A stretch of 64,000 nt of DNA from Tetraselmis striata. Taxonomy: Eukaryota > Chlorophyta > Chlorodendrophyceae > Chlorodendrales > Chlorodendraceae. Shown piece by piece: positions 9,500 to 22,235 of this stretch. A model generated the notes under the pieces. The model was given only the letters and a program-made list of their open reading frames with translations. It was not told where the DNA came from and did not search any database. The position numbers were made by a program, and so were the translations under genes. Every line of letters starts with the position of its first letter. Position 1 is the stretch's first letter. The stretch lies in the NCBI GenBank assembly GCA_006384855.1, contig VCJN01003563.1, positions 62,001-126,000 on the forward strand. Reading direction: 5' to 3'.

Positions 9500-12307
9500 G
9501 GTGCACCCCAATGCCTGCCTCTGTTTATACAGCATTGTAGTCCTGTCTGCAACTGCCCAATACCAGATATTCATAGATGGCTGAGAAATTGCTGGCACTG
9601 CGCAGGACGCCTCTCAAGATAAACAGAATCCCCTTTTTGTGGCGGCTCCCCCCTCACTCGCAGTGCTGCAGCTGCATGCCCCCCCCCCCCCCCTCCTCCC
9701 CACATCCATGTCTGCATAACATCCATGTCTGCATAAGTGTTGTGATTTGCAGCATAAGTTAGTCCATGCTGAAGTGGAAGTGGATACCTAGCCTGGAGGC
9801 AGTCAGTCGCCTCTGCCTCAGTGCGCTGAAGGCTTCCAATGCATACCAAGGCTCATCGCCAAGGCGCACTAGAAGAGGCCAATGAAGGCTTTCGTCCTCA
9901 TGGCTCAAGCCAAGGATGCGACGTGTATAGTGATGCCCAATACTTTTCAATGACCCGATGAGCAAGCGCCCCATGTGTTGAGATGGGGATCAAGCACGGG
10001 ATCAAGCCGCGGTGTGATGGGGAGCAAGCAAGGGGCTGAAGTAGTACTTTTCTATCCCTCGCAAGCCATGCCCGAGTCCTGCGCCCAAGTATGCAGATGT
10101 GTTCCCACTCCGTACGATCCAGCTTCTGCTGCGTTTCCATCCATGCTGCCCTCTCCTGGCCCCTGTGTACTAACTGCTTAACAGTGAATGTCACTTACAG
10201 CATCACCCTGCTAATGCTATGTGTGGTTTCGGCATGAGAAACATTGCCAGGTCTGAGGCTGAGGTTGCAAGGCTCGAGCCACATGATGGAACGCCCCATT
10301 TGGGATCCCAGGCCTACCCACCGTGGCAAATAGAGTGAAGAGCCGGTACTGTGGGCTGGAATACGAAGCTATCGGTGTATCAAGCTGGGCGGAAGGCAGA
10401 GTGATGGCAGACGATGTTCCAGGATTTTGTGGCCTGACGAACAGGCGAACACCCAGGATGAGCGCGAACAACCACCAACATATTGCTTATTGTCTGCTTC
10501 ACGATTCATCGAACTGCAGAGGGACGCAGGCAAGTGAGAATCTGGAGCTGATTGCATTAGTGCTTGCATTAGGCAGCTATACGGTCAGATTTCAGGTCCG
10601 CAGTTAAACAGGTAAGTGTGACATGCACCCTGAGCGAGAATAGCTCTGTGTATCCCACTGAAAGCATAAACAGAACAAGAAGGACGCACTGTGCTAGTTT
10701 GTTGTGTTGTTTGCCATATTGGTTTTGGGAACTAATCTGCAGCGCGTTGCGACTGGAATGTAAGTGCTGCCACAGGCATGTACACTCTCGGCTTGCATCC
10801 CTGACTCACGCCTTTGTAGCCCCGGGTCAGGCACAAACTTACAATTATGACTGTGATGAAGTAGACATATTGGCGCCTTTGGTATAAACGAGTATAATTA
10901 CCAGTCATATGATGGGCCATTACTCCGGACTCGCGAGCTACTCGGTATGTCCGAAGCTCTACAGGTGCAAACGGAGTCCTTAATCGGTTGCATCACCCGC
11001 CGCATTCACACCTGGACTCGTACCAGTAGGGGATAGGTCGATAGGTCTTGCTTTGCAAGTTATCAGACTGTAGGTGCAAGTCTGGCAGGAGGTTCCGGCG
11101 CCAGGGTATCAGTCGCAGCGACAGATCATACAAAGTTGTAAGAGTTCACCAGTAGCAGTAAGCAATCGCAGCGAAACTGGGCGGCAAGTCTGCAGAGAGC
11201 ACACCTCGCATGTGATGCTGAGCGAGAATACGAGGAGGGTTCGCTGAGGAAAGGTGGCTAGCATGTTCCGGCAATTTTCGCTACACCTAAATTATAATAG
11301 CCTGTGGACAAAGAAAAGGCTTGTTCGAGTATTGGACAGGAAACTCCAAAGATTTCGAAAATACCACCGTCCCTTCCGAAAACCCTACAGAAACAGGTTT
11401 TCTGAAAATACCCTATAATAATGTGTAGCCACAGCCCACCGCCAGGTATATAAGGATTTGGGTTGGGACAAGAGAATTTTCTGAATCCTTGGGGTTGAGT
11501 TTCTGCATGTCCTAAGTGCCTTTGTTCAGGAGCTATGTAGCTACAATGATAATGCAAGTGGCAATCCTATCCCAAACCCCTTATTAGTACTTTGTCCCTA
11601 AATGTAACACGGTAGGTCCTTAAATGTCCGGGAAAACGGCCCGGGAGTTCGATGTGCATATGACAGATGCGATACAAATGAAATCAAGTAGAAAGCAAAT
11701 AAGCATCAATGCCAAATAACATAGGGCGGAGCCTGGGGCAAAGAAGTAGCAAAGTGAAAGCTGAATCAGGGCCAGCCAGCCTCAGAGGTTTCACTTCCCA
11801 AACCGCATTATGAGTGGACAGCAAAGATAGAATTCAAAAGCTACAGGTAGTAGCTATCAGCCAGCGCTGAAAACAGAAGATGAAAATACAGAGAGAGCTG
11901 AACGGACAGTCTCAGATCCTGGGGGGATCAACGCACAGGTGCATTATCAGAGATATGTTACACGTACATGCTATAGGAAGCCGTGTACACATCTGGCGAT
12001 GTACATCTAATCAGTCCTTCTGTGCATTGGGGCAGTGATGTTTCATGTGGCCAAATGCGCCACAGTCATGGCAGGGGCCGAGCGACAATAACACAACCAC
12101 CAGAAGGTTGATAGTGAATGGTGAATGGTTATTGTGCTGCGCCAGTAATTTGCTAGCCATAACATAGGTCATAGCTAGGGGATCGAAACTATTATAATAA
12201 CCTCGCCCTCCATAATCACTACCAGCGCTGTTGCCACCACAGCCACTACGCTTGCTGCGTTGCCACGACCACCACCACCACCTCCTCCTCCAGTTGTCTT
12301 TGGCGCC
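9500..12307. other. Intergenic; no supported gene
   Basis: After the SR gene there is a C15 tract (9679-9693), then about 2.6 kb of mixed sequence with only short frames on both strands. I see no domains, splice-consistent exon chains or RNA genes. Confidence 0.45.
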
Positions 12308-13150
12308 TCACACGAGCACACACGAGCCCGCTTCACACGGGGATATGGTAGCCGGCACGCTCTCAGGTTTTGCATAGGGGCAAAACTGTGTTGTAGACAC
12401 TTTGTCACTCAGCATCCAGGAGGACCCCATCTGCATCACCTGTCCATCAGCGTAATTCATCATCAGTGGGCGCATCATAGCAACATGATTGGGGGGAACA
12501 GAGATGGAGTAAACCTCACCTTATGACCCTGCACACACTGCGTACAATGTGGGGATGTACTCCCACACGGGGTTCTTCTTCTGTGCGTGTAGTACTCCAG
12601 CTCCACAGGGGCAGCACAACTGATGCGGTAATCGCAGACAAAAACAGCATGATGAGGATGGTCCTCATTCAGGGGTTGCATGCCGCACGTGAAGATGCCA
12701 TAGTCATGACCATCAAGGCCATTGGCAGCCAAGCACCTGCACCGTAGGTGGATTAGTGGCATGTGAGATACAGTTGTTGTATGTATGACATGTAGCATGC
12801 AAGGTGGGGCAGAGGAGCTCACCGCCAGTTGGTAGTCTGGTCTGGCGAGACGGGGTCATCAGCAATCCGCATTGGAAGCCTCTTGTTGTCAGGTATCTTC
12901 TCGGAAAAGATGCATCTCGGCTCAAGGCAGCCTGGCTCCTTGCAGCGCACCACCCCACGCAAGCGCTGCTGAGTAGCTCCGATCTTGAAGCTCGTCCGAT
13001 TGCCATCTACAAGAGCCCGTGATGACACAACAACGGCAGTGTCTTGTCTAGCTGCATGCGCTGCTGGCCGAGCATCCGGCCGAGCATTTCGGCCATGGGC
13101 CTTGCCTCGGCCGGCAGCGGTCGCATCAATAATTATGACATGTGGCCCAG
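12308..13150 (-). CDS. Unrecognised Cys-rich protein, 5' end unresolved (possible pseudogene)
   Basis: A splice-consistent chain on the minus strand: an exon ending at 12823 (open back to about 13150), then 12736-12520, then 12439-12308 with a TGA. Donors CG/GTGAGC and AAG/GTGAGG and acceptors GTGCAG and GGACAG keep phase. The middle two exons are rich in spaced Cys and His (CKEPGCLEPRC, FTCGMQ, VCDYRISC, CGSTSPHCTQC), suggesting a zinc-binding fold. I do not recognise the family. Oddity: the 80-nt last intron also reads as protein-like sequence (VYSISVPPNHVAMM) in the frame of the last exon. The alternative is therefore continuous coding broken by a 1-nt loss, that is, a young pseudogene. 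No ATG is evident; the 5' exon may begin at an unseen acceptor. Confidence 0.5.
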
Positions 13151-14851
13151 CTCAGCCGACGCCGCCCAGTACTGCTTGAGGCATGGAAATAAAGTTTCGA
13201 CCCCAAAGTAGTTCCCCCCCCCCCCTGCCCTCTCCGGTAATCCGGAAATCCGGTGCCGAAAACATAATAGCATTAAATCGAACCTGCCTTATTCGAACAC
13301 GGGCTTTTATTAATCCTCGATAGTAACGGTAAAAAAATCCGAAATTTCTCTAAAATGTGAAGGGGGTGAATCCGTGCATGCCAGCGCAGGCACCCGCCTT
13401 CAGCAAACCCTACTCGTACGAGAATATCTGGCATGTTGAGGAAAGTGACGGATGACAATCCTTCATGCTGGGGAAAGTGACGTGTTACGACAACCGTAGG
13501 AGGAATATCGCGACTGTATCAAGGAATAATATCCATCTGTTGTCTGACGACGGGCGTGCTGTGTGATTGACGTACTGGTACGGACTATCCTACAGACAGA
13601 ATATCCTTACCCGCATCACCTTTTAGTCGCTATCTGTTCTGTAGCGACTATTTCTCCACTTTTTAGAATTAAATAACAGCAGCAGCGTACTAGATGCTGG
13701 ATGGGATGGCGGCGGAAGATACATACAATAATGATTACATGTGCTATATGCAACATTCAAGAAATCCATACAGAAATCCAAAAGGAAATACATGCAATAA
13801 TACTACCGTATGAATTTTGCTATATAGTCGCGAGTAAAATATTGTAGTACGAGCCGTGATGAAAAGTGCCCGGAATCTATTTCAAGTACGTGTTACTACT
13901 GGTCCCAGGGTGGATGGTGCCCGCATATTATACGCGGATACTTGTACGAGGACTAAAAGTTCTACTTTCCCGCCCCCGGGACAGGACTGGCAACGCCCCC
14001 TTGAAGCGTCTACGACGGCCGTTTATTGGCAGCGATACAGTTACTCCACAGCAAATAAAGCCCTTGGCATAGCTACCGTCTATAGCAGTAATATCAGGCG
14101 AATTTTCCGAAGCATTCCGCAAGACTAATTGAACAGCAGTGATTTAATTTCTAACACTTTTGGATCACCGCCGTCTAAACTAGGATCACTGCTGCCATCA
14201 AAATACCCGGTACTGCTATACTACCTGTACGAGCACCGATACTAATACAGCAATAATGATTATTTATCGTTATATGGTGTACATCAATATCGGAAAATAA
14301 ATGATAAAACAAAAATTTAATAAGGATTAATGATGATGTATAACACTGAATAATATAACGCATGATGATCGGACGGCCATAGGTGGCCCGCCGACTGTAC
14401 AGTACTACCGGCTGTACGGTACGGAGTCTCAGCGCGGAATTATGACGGAATGTATAACGGATATATTTTTGATCTATCTAAGAATCTATGCGAAAAAACG
14501 ACTGCAGGTGGCGCACGAGGTCAAGTGTTGGGGAGGCTTCGGCCGATGTCCCGGGGCGAACTTTACTTTACAGCCGAATTGCCGTGTTGGGATTACTTTT
14601 ATAGTCGTTTTTATGTCTTCCCCCGACCCCCGATCCCCCGACCCCCGGCTTCTGGCTGTGGCGTGGCCGGTGGGCGCTGCAGCACCGTGGGGCGTCCTCC
14701 GGCCCCTCCATGCCCCTCTGGTAGGGGGTCTCCCGTGGGGCTCGCGGTCCCGGCGGGGGCGGCGGCGGTAGGTTGGTGGGCGCGCGGCGCTGCGATGGCG
14801 CGGGTAGGTGCAGTCGTCGACGCCCGGCGGGGGCGTTGACTAGCAGTTCCG
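13151..14851. other. AT-rich intergenic DNA with dispersed repeats
   Basis: Contains a TAGTCGCTA/TAGCGACTA hairpin (13624-13650) and, on the minus strand at about 13970-14125, a diverged copy of the repeat at 28466-28600. From about 14600 the sequence becomes GC-rich and runs into the LINE-like region. No gene seen. Confidence 0.5.
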
Positions 14852-17141
14852 GTGTTGCGATGGCAGATGCGGACGCACCTACCAGCCGCCCGCCCCCCTT
14901 TGCACGCACCTGAACCACGGGATGGAGTCCGACGACCCGGCGGTAGCTGCAATGCACCTCGCCTACGCTGCGATTTTCGACCCCTCTGTGTATGTGCGGT
15001 GCGCCCCACGAGCCGGCTGCCCGCGCTCGGGCCACCACGTGTTCCATGGCGCGCGAGCGGCGGCCCATGCCGCCACCTGCAAGCTCTGCAGCCCCCCTCC
15101 TCCCACGACTCCGCCCCCCGGTGTGGCTCTCCATGCGTCGGCAGCTGGCGTGCGGGCGCTGCAGCGCCAGCACGCGCCGGCTGCTGCCTCAGCCGCCCAT
15201 GATGCCGCCCTCGCGGCTACCGCTCGGTGGTGCGCTACCAGCGACGTCTACCGCAAGATGCCCCGTACGCCGGTACGGCTGTCGGCGTCTGTCCCGCGGC
15301 TCGGCCTGTCCTCTCCCCCCTGCTAGACCGTATGCTGGCCTATGCTGACCGCTTCCCTCCTACCGACGACCGGTCGTACGGGGCCGAAGGCGTTGTCTGC
15401 GTATTTGCGGAGCCAATACTGCGACCCTACCCATCCTGCAGCCCGGCTCGCTGCTCCCACTGTAAGATGCTCCGAGCACTTCCACTCACCATCACCTCCG
15501 CGGTTGAGCCGCTTAGGTTATGGGCCCTCACACGTCACGTGGGCGCGAGCGGGTACAAGGAGAAGTCCGTGCGTTCGGCGCACGTCCGGAGTCGTTTGAA
15601 AAACGGCCGAGGCGGCTGCCACAAGCAAGGGCGCCGAAAACTAGCCCACAAGGGGCGAGGGATGCGAGCTGAGCCTCCGGGGCCAGTGCACAACCCTCCC
15701 GACACCGTATCGGGCTTCCGCCTACCGGCCCGAGAGAGCCAGCCTCCGGGGCTGCGCTCAACATACCTTATCGGGGTTCCGCCTACCGGCCCGAGAGAGC
15801 CAGCCTCCGGGGCTGCGCTCAACAGACAAGTCCCCGGGATTCTCTCGAACCACAGCTGTACTTAGCTACAATTAGATTCAAACCTTAGATAGTAGATTCG
15901 AACACACACCCACACACCCACACACCTCGCGTCCAACCATGCCGTCGCATGTCGTGGTTCCACGAGCAGTATCACCGGAGGCAGACGGTGAAACGACCGG
16001 CGAGCCCGCTGGTGGCTTTTGTTCAGTGGAAGGACCGCCAGGCGACCGTCGCGAAGCGGATGAGAGCTGCTGGAGCGTTTCAGAGCGGAGCGCGTCATTT
16101 AGAAGCCGGCCAAGATCGTCGCAGCGAGAACAACACGCAAACCGCCCAGGCGCCTACCTACCCAGGTCCCGCCTATCACATCCCACTTACAGGAATCAAC
16201 AACGTGGTGCTCTTGCCGCCGACGCTTGACCGCGTAGCGAACATCCTTTTCGTCGTGCAATACTTTCTGTTTCGTGCAGTGCTCCGTGCTTCATACAGCG
16301 GCAATAGATCGCCACAGAGCGACTTCTCCGCGGCAGCACGCGCATCTACGGCACCGTGCTCGTGGATCATATCGGCGGCCGCTGCGACGACCCTTGCGCC
16401 TACTGCGCAGATCTTCATGGCGGCAAACCCGATGCACCGACGGCGACGGCGACAAGGGCAGCCAGTGCGGCGGCCGGGTGTACGAGACCACCAACTTCCG
16501 CGCCGCGCCCGACGGCTGCTACTGCCGCTGTATCATCGGCGAGCGCACTGGCGATCGCGAGGAGGGCGAGTGCATCATCTGGATAAGCATCCTACCTACG
16601 ACGGGCAGCCCAACTACGAGCGGCCTGTGTATGAGCAGCATGGGCTCCCCCTGACTGCGTTGGCTATCTGCCCTTGGGCATGGAGTCGTGCGCGCGCGAT
16701 GGGGCTAGCGTCGACGGAGCAGCGCTACTACTGGGCGCCGGCAGCTCAGCTACGAGCAGCCCGCCCCGTGCGTGCTCCCGCGCATGCGTTGGCTACCAGC
16801 AGCTCGTGCTCAGCAGCCCCGCCCGCCGCTTGCGGAGAGGCTGCCAGAAGCATCTTGCGCAGCGCACTGCCCGACATCCCCCAGGGCACGAGGATGACGC
16901 CCTCGCGGCTTCATCACCAGCCCGCTCCGGCTCAACAGCTCCACAGCGGAGCGACAGTACAACATGGAGTGCAATGCATGCGGAAGCGCGTCGCCCGGAA
17001 GCTATCAAGAATGTATAGAGAAGTCACAATTAAAACTGCTGCTATTCAATACTACTGTATTAGCGCCAGATTCCGAATATTGTTCCAATTGCACACAGTG
17101 GTCAAGCGGAGATGACCCCCGTGTACAATTGAGGGGGGCTG
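14852..17141 (+). other. GC-rich coding relic, probably 5' part of the LINE-like element
   Basis: Several overlapping plus-strand frames have coding-like composition and Cys/His clusters (for example RCAPRAGCPRSGHHVFHG near 15000, CDDPCAYCADLHGG near 16380, MECNACGS near 16964). No frame holds together and I find no RT core. A 61-bp direct repeat lies inside (about 15707-15830, with a partial third unit upstream). It sits directly before the LINE-type 3' region, so it is probably the same decayed element. Confidence 0.35.
15668..15830 (+). repeat. 61-bp tandem repeat, two full units and a partial
   Basis: The block starting GCCTACCGGC occurs at 15720 and again at 15781 with nearly identical sequence. 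A shorter related block (GAGCCTCCGGGG) lies at about 15671. It falls inside the GC-rich coding relic. Confidence 0.7.
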
Positions 17142-19374
17142 TTGGAATCTGCCCGATACCCTAGCACCGGCCGGGCACATGTCGCGCGCGCCTTTGCGCG
17201 CGCGTGCCTGTCTCCCGTCCCGCCGGGCGCTCTGCTTCCACTCTCTTCCTGTCCACAGTCCCCGCAGCTCGAGCCCGGCTCGCTGCTGTGGGTTAACCGC
17301 TGCCTGGCGCGGGGCGGTGCCACTCGCGCACTGCGGCTTTCTTGGCGAGTGGTACCGTCTTTGCGCTCCACAAGAACGACCCCGCCGCGCGCGAGGAGCG
17401 GGCGAAGACCGGCAAGCCGCTGCGAGTACGCCGCCCGCAAAGTGTGGCTGCTGGTCGTATGCGCGGTGTGGCAGACCGGCTTCCTCAGCCGCGTGATGCC
17501 GCCGTCGGAGCTGGACCCTTTCTTGGAGGCCGTGGACGCCGCCAACATGTCGGCTGCGTTTGCGTTGCTTGGTTTGGACGCTTGCGACCAGTCTACACCG
17601 CGCATGGAGGCTGCGATCGTCCATATGAGTATGCCCGCGGATTTTGGCGGTTTGAATGTGGCCTTGCTGCAGTATGAGGCCCCCGTGGCGTTTTATTCCG
17701 CGCAATCGGTTGTCCGGCCAAAGTTGGTACGGGAGTACGGGCCCGCCCTCGCTCGGCCCCTTGTACGAGGTTGTTCGCGCCGAGGTGTCGTCCGTGGCTA
17801 CGAGTGCTTTGCCATGGTCATGACGAGACGCGCCGCGTATACGAGACTGTACGGGCCCTCACCACGTTAATGCAGGAAGATGTGCCGCGCGCATGCGCCG
17901 CGTATAGGCACGCCCACGAGATATTTGCGGTACTTACGGTCGGTAATGCTACGACCACCGCTGCACCGGATCCGTCACCTGGAACTACGGCCCATACGGG
18001 TACGAGCACTAGCGGAGGACTGCGCGTCACCACATCTCCTTCTACGGCCACTCCCCATGGAGTTGGTATTGGTGAGGCCGCCTCTACTGCCCAGCCATCG
18101 CTTCCTATCAGTGGTACGAGTACTGCCAATACCGTTACTACATGCGCATCTATAGCTCTCAAGATACCGTCGCCCCGAATTAGTGGCACCCCCTCCGTCA
18201 CTGGCATCTCCTTCCCTACTAGAACCTCAGCCAGGCGGTACTACCGCTCCGCCCTCGGGTACGGGTGCTGCCTCCGATGATCAACCCACGACGACCATGG
18301 TTGTCCAACATCACCTCAGCCGTGTGATTTGCTTGCGTGACTTCGTGGCCCTCGCTCTTGGCTTCCAACGTATGGGTGCCGCGGCCTCGCGCCTTGATAC
18401 CATGCGCTTGTACATCGCATGCGGGCCGGGCTCCCTATCGCTTTTCCAGTCGGATCACGAGTCAGCCCGCAAGATTCCCCACGCACGCTGCTTATTTGGC
18501 CGCCGCTGCGCGGGTGCTGGGCCTTCGCCCGCGCGGGGGTTCCGCGCTTGTCACATGCCCTGGCCTCACGTGTGGTATTGACCCCTTATGGCTTCGCTCT
18601 ACGGATGGCTCGAACCGGATTGCCACGGATTTCGTCGTGGATCATCCGCCCACCTGCCCCGTTGCAAACTACAAGCACCGCATGCATACCGCTTTGAAAA
18701 ATCTATGGGCTTCCGTGGCGATCGAAGCGGGGGCGGTGCTCGACCGGGACCGCTCGGGAGTCGGCGACTTGACCCTTGAGACGAGTGGGCTGCGCCCAGC
18801 GGACCGCCCGCGGCCGTCAGATATTTGACGCTGGCGCGGTGGGGGGGGGGGGGGGGGGGGGGGGGGGTTGGTGCGATTACATGATCGATTTCGCCATGAG
18901 GTATCCTCCACGACCCCCACTTGGGGCAACGACCCCCGGTGGTGCACCCCGGGGATCGCGGCGACCGAGGCGGAGCGCAACAAGCTAGCGGCCGACCGGG
19001 TATCTTCCGCCCCGGTGCAGGGTATTCACCGGTACTACCCTTTTGTGGTTGAGGACCGCGGCCGCCTCGGAAAATCCGCTTTAACGGTGGTCTACATCTT
19101 CGCGGTGTTATTTGTTGTGCGCAACTTCCCTGGCGATCCTTCCGCCCCGACTTCATGCTTCCTTCGTGGTCAGTCCGTCCAGGCTCTTCGAAACTTTGTT
19201 GCCAGTCATCCCGCTGAGTTCCGCCATCACCTGTCGCTCACGCGGCGGGGGTTGTTGCAGCGAGTCTCTGCCGTGCCCACTCCCACGCCCGCGAAGTCTA
19301 CCCACGAGTTTTCTAGCAGCCGGCGCCCCAACGATGAAGCCCCCGCGTCGCGATGGATAGCGCTAACGTTTTAG
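17142..19374 (+). pseudogene. LINE-like retrotransposon 3' region (post-RT and endonuclease), broken
   Basis: The frame near 17440-17760 reads RVMPPSELDPFLEAVD, HMSMPADFGGLNVALLQYE and FYSAQSVV. This is the 'rim and panel' pattern (LP-x-GGLGL-x-S) that follows the RT in many algal and protist non-LTR elements. Further on, a Cys cluster and KHRMHTALKNLW (about 18670-18710) precede an RPSDI-like site near 18815. After a poly-G run come AATEAERNK and YPFVVEDRGRLGKSA (about 19035-19080), resembling the PD-(D/E)XK restriction-like endonuclease tail. The last block, NFVASHPAEFRHHLS and RRGLLQRVSA, recurs on the minus strand at about 44700-44870. Frames shift several times and 27 G (18841-18867) interrupt it, so this copy is dead. 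The LINE call is by pattern only. Confidence 0.6.
18841..18867 (+). repeat. Poly-G tract (27 G)
   Basis: Uninterrupted run inside the LINE-like pseudogene, at the predicted endonuclease region. Confidence 0.95.
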
Positions 19375-21229
19375 AGGAACACCTCGATCGGGCCGCGGCG
19401 GATTGGGCTACGCCCTCCCCCCCCTCACTGTGAGATTCAGATGTGACGCAAGTGTGCCCTACTGGTGACGAACGACGACATACGGGGACGATACGGGACG
19501 GACGAGGGACGTGGATTTCAAACCGAGTAGCGACGACTATCGCGCGCGACCTGTAAAGTACTATATGAATTTATCGTTTCCATAATTTCATCAAATTGAT
19601 ATGCGCACGCGGGCTCGCGTGTCGCCCGCCGACGCGGAGCAACCGGGCTAAGTACAGGCGGTTGCACGTGCTCGCTGCACATCGCCGCACATCGCTGCAC
19701 ATCGCTGCACAACGCGGGGTCGCTGGCGTCGCGGTGCGCCACGCTGGCGGGCCGCGCCCCCGGCCCCTGCCAAGGAGTAATCACGATAAGCACTGGCACG
19801 GTGCGGCGGCCGACTCTCGCGAAGCCCGTGCGTGCCCGCACAGCAATGGTGCTTTGTTCGCGCGTAGCGTTGCGGCACAGCATGCATGTGCCGGCAGGGT
19901 GCCGGGAGTGCCTGGCAAACCATGATCGCAGGCTGCCGGCATGCGATCATGGCTTGCGCGGCAGTCACGGCGGAGGTGTGGGCCGGTGTCGCGGAGGCGC
20001 TGGGCCAGTGGATGCTTTTATTACACTGGCGGGGCATCACTTCGCCGTTGTGGGCGGTGCCCACCACAAATTGCTCCTGCCTAATTTTCTATACATTTGA
20101 AATTAGACTTTAGGGGGGCCGAAAAGAAGCGGAAGTAAGAGGCCAGTGAAGAAGCGCCCAGGTAAGAAACTGACGGTCGCGGAGTCGGAGTCGGAGTCGG
20201 AGGCGGAGGCAGCGAGGTCGTCGAAGCGGCAGGTCCCCCGGGCACGCAAGAACAAGAACAAGGAGTAGCTTTCCCCCCCTCCCCTCAACCTCCCCCCCCC
20301 CCCCCCCCCCCTCTCCCCTCCTCCCCCCTCAGCGCGCTCATACTCCTCCGGCGGCAACTGCGCATGCGTCTTGATGTCGCCCACTGTGAGCGCCACCGCG
20401 GGCACCTCCAGCGGCGTCAGCACGTGGTCCCCCCGCCCCCGCCCCTCGCCCCCCCCCCCCCCCCCCCCCCCCGGGCCACATTCCCCGATGGCAGCTGTCG
20501 CGAATATTGTAATTCAATCATTCTTCGGCAAACCGCTGCCTCCCCCCCCCCCCCCCCCCCCCGCTCCCCTCCCCCCCCTCGCGAATATTTATGTAACATG
20601 AGCACTCTTTGGCAAAACATGGCAGCCAAACCGCCCATGTGATGACCTTTGATCGGACGGCGGGCAGGCCCCCAACCGAATAGTACGGCTGCGATTTGCG
20701 CTCCCATGTACTAAAAGTCGTAGTTATCCACAGGACGACTCGTCATCGCGCCCGGGTTCGTACTAGATACCCGGTACCGGCTTAATAAATATATCGCGTA
20801 CTACCCGGTACTACACGGACAACCTCGTCCTTAATCGTCAGTGCCATGTAACACGTCACCGCCCTAGTACGACTACCACAATGATTACAAAAAGGATTTA
20901 TCGCCTGGCGGCAATAACGCCGGATGTACTCGCACGTAACTGGATGGACGTGCCGCCACCACCAGCAGCTTTCACGGATAATAGTGGTACCGGTACGGTA
21001 GTGCTTCGTCACCCGTATGTCACATCTGAATCTCACAGTGCCTGTGGTGGAAGTGGGTGCTCAGCAAGGCGCCGTCAAAGGCCTCTTGCACGGCGCTCTT
21101 GTCCGACGAGCCGATGCAGCTGACGAATGCGCGATAAGACATTTACTTGGTTATGTAGAAAACTAACGACATCACATAGCCCGGCTGAAACTCGAGCGGA
21201 TCCAGCAGCGCGAGGCTGACGGCGTCTCG
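19375..21229. other. Intergenic; poly-C-rich tandem region
   Basis: Includes a short CATCGCTGCACATCGC-like tandem near 19675-19715. Three long C runs (20292-20311, 20449-20472, 20542-20562) sit among CTCCCCTC-type repeats, with a duplicated segment bearing TCGCGAATATT at about 20499 and 20579. No supported gene. Confidence 0.5.
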
Positions 21230-21339
21230 CACTTGCAGATGAAGCTCCGTGAGCGAGTCGATGCTAACGCGACGCTCGTGCCCCGCGACGTCCCGGCTGC
21301 CCGGCTTTATGGAGTATCGCTGGCCGTACATGGACTCCT

Positions 21340-21515
21340 CGCCAGTACCTTGGGCGACATTCTCTCTGCCGGAGTGCAGACGGCCAAATCTGATGCGTTT
21401 GCCCGTGCTCATTCCGCACTCTCTTCTGGTGCTGCCTCCACCTCGCAACCGCTGTAGTGGACGTTTCCTATTGCATATTCGGGTGGTTTCCTGATCGCCC
21501 TTTGCAGCTAGCTCA
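21340..21515 (+). mobile_element. 3' end of the LINE-like family
   Basis: Encodes the C-terminus TLGDILSAGVQTAKSDA...STSQPL then a stop, followed by the family 3' UTR (CGTTTCCTATTG, TTTCCTGATCGCC, CAGCTAGCTCAGG). The same block ends the copies at 43864-44040 and 44515-44870, so this is probably a 5'-truncated insertion. Confidence 0.6.
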
Positions 21516-21535
21516 GGTAACTATCAAGGTTGGGC

Positions 21536-21945
21536 TGCAGTCCACTTCCAGTACCGCAGGCTGCAGTGCAGTACTGCAGGCTGCATGCAGGCTGCAGGCA
21601 GGCTGTAGTGCAGGCTGCAGTGCAGGCTGCAGTCAACATGTTGCAGTACTGCAGGCTGCAGTGCAGGCTGCAGTCATCAGGCTGCAATACTGAAGGCTGC
21701 AGTGCAGGTTGCAGTGCAGACTGCAGTAGCACTGAAACTGTTGATTATAGGGAAGGGCGGGACAGAGAAGGGCATATTTGTGGGGCACTTTGGGTAACTG
21801 CACTGCAGCCCCTTTTCGGGAAGTACTGCAGGCTGCAGTGCAGTAGCTTAACTGCAGGCTGCAGTTTCTGCAGTCTGCAGTTTCTGCAGTCTGCAGTTTC
21901 TGCAGTCTGCAGTGCAGTAGATACTGCAGCACAACCCTGGTAACT
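21536..21945. repeat. CTGCAG minisatellite
   Basis: About 400 bp of degenerate repeats built from GCAGGCTGCAGT-like units, with dozens of CTGCAG palindromes. Two arrays (21536-21730 and 21800-21945) flank about 70 bp of unrelated sequence. The unit is nearly self-complementary, so both strands read as Leu-Gln-Cys-rich frames; these are not genes. Confidence 0.9.
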
Positions 21946-22235
21946 ACACCCCTCCACATAAGTTTGGGGTCCCTTTTCGGCAGTCTCAAGACTTCACAAG
22001 TCTAGGGTACCTGAACGTAGGGTATATGAGATGAAACCCTGGAATATCAGAGGGCTTTATAAAACCTGCATGACGAGTGGCTCAAACCGAAACTTAATGA
22101 CCTTTGACTAGGGAATCACGCTGCACCTGGTGCGTGGATGGGCGTCGCCTGCAACTGCACCAAAACCGGGGTCGGTATCACGCACACGCCGACGCGCGTG
22201 AATAGACAACCAAACGGCGGGATGGCCATGAACGC

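Noticed and set aside
21536..21945. CRISPR-like array
   Set aside because: Units are contiguous and degenerate with no regular unique spacers, and the genome is eukaryotic.
21508..21989. Leu-Gln-Cys-rich frames on both strands
   Set aside because: Produced by the CTGCAG minisatellite.
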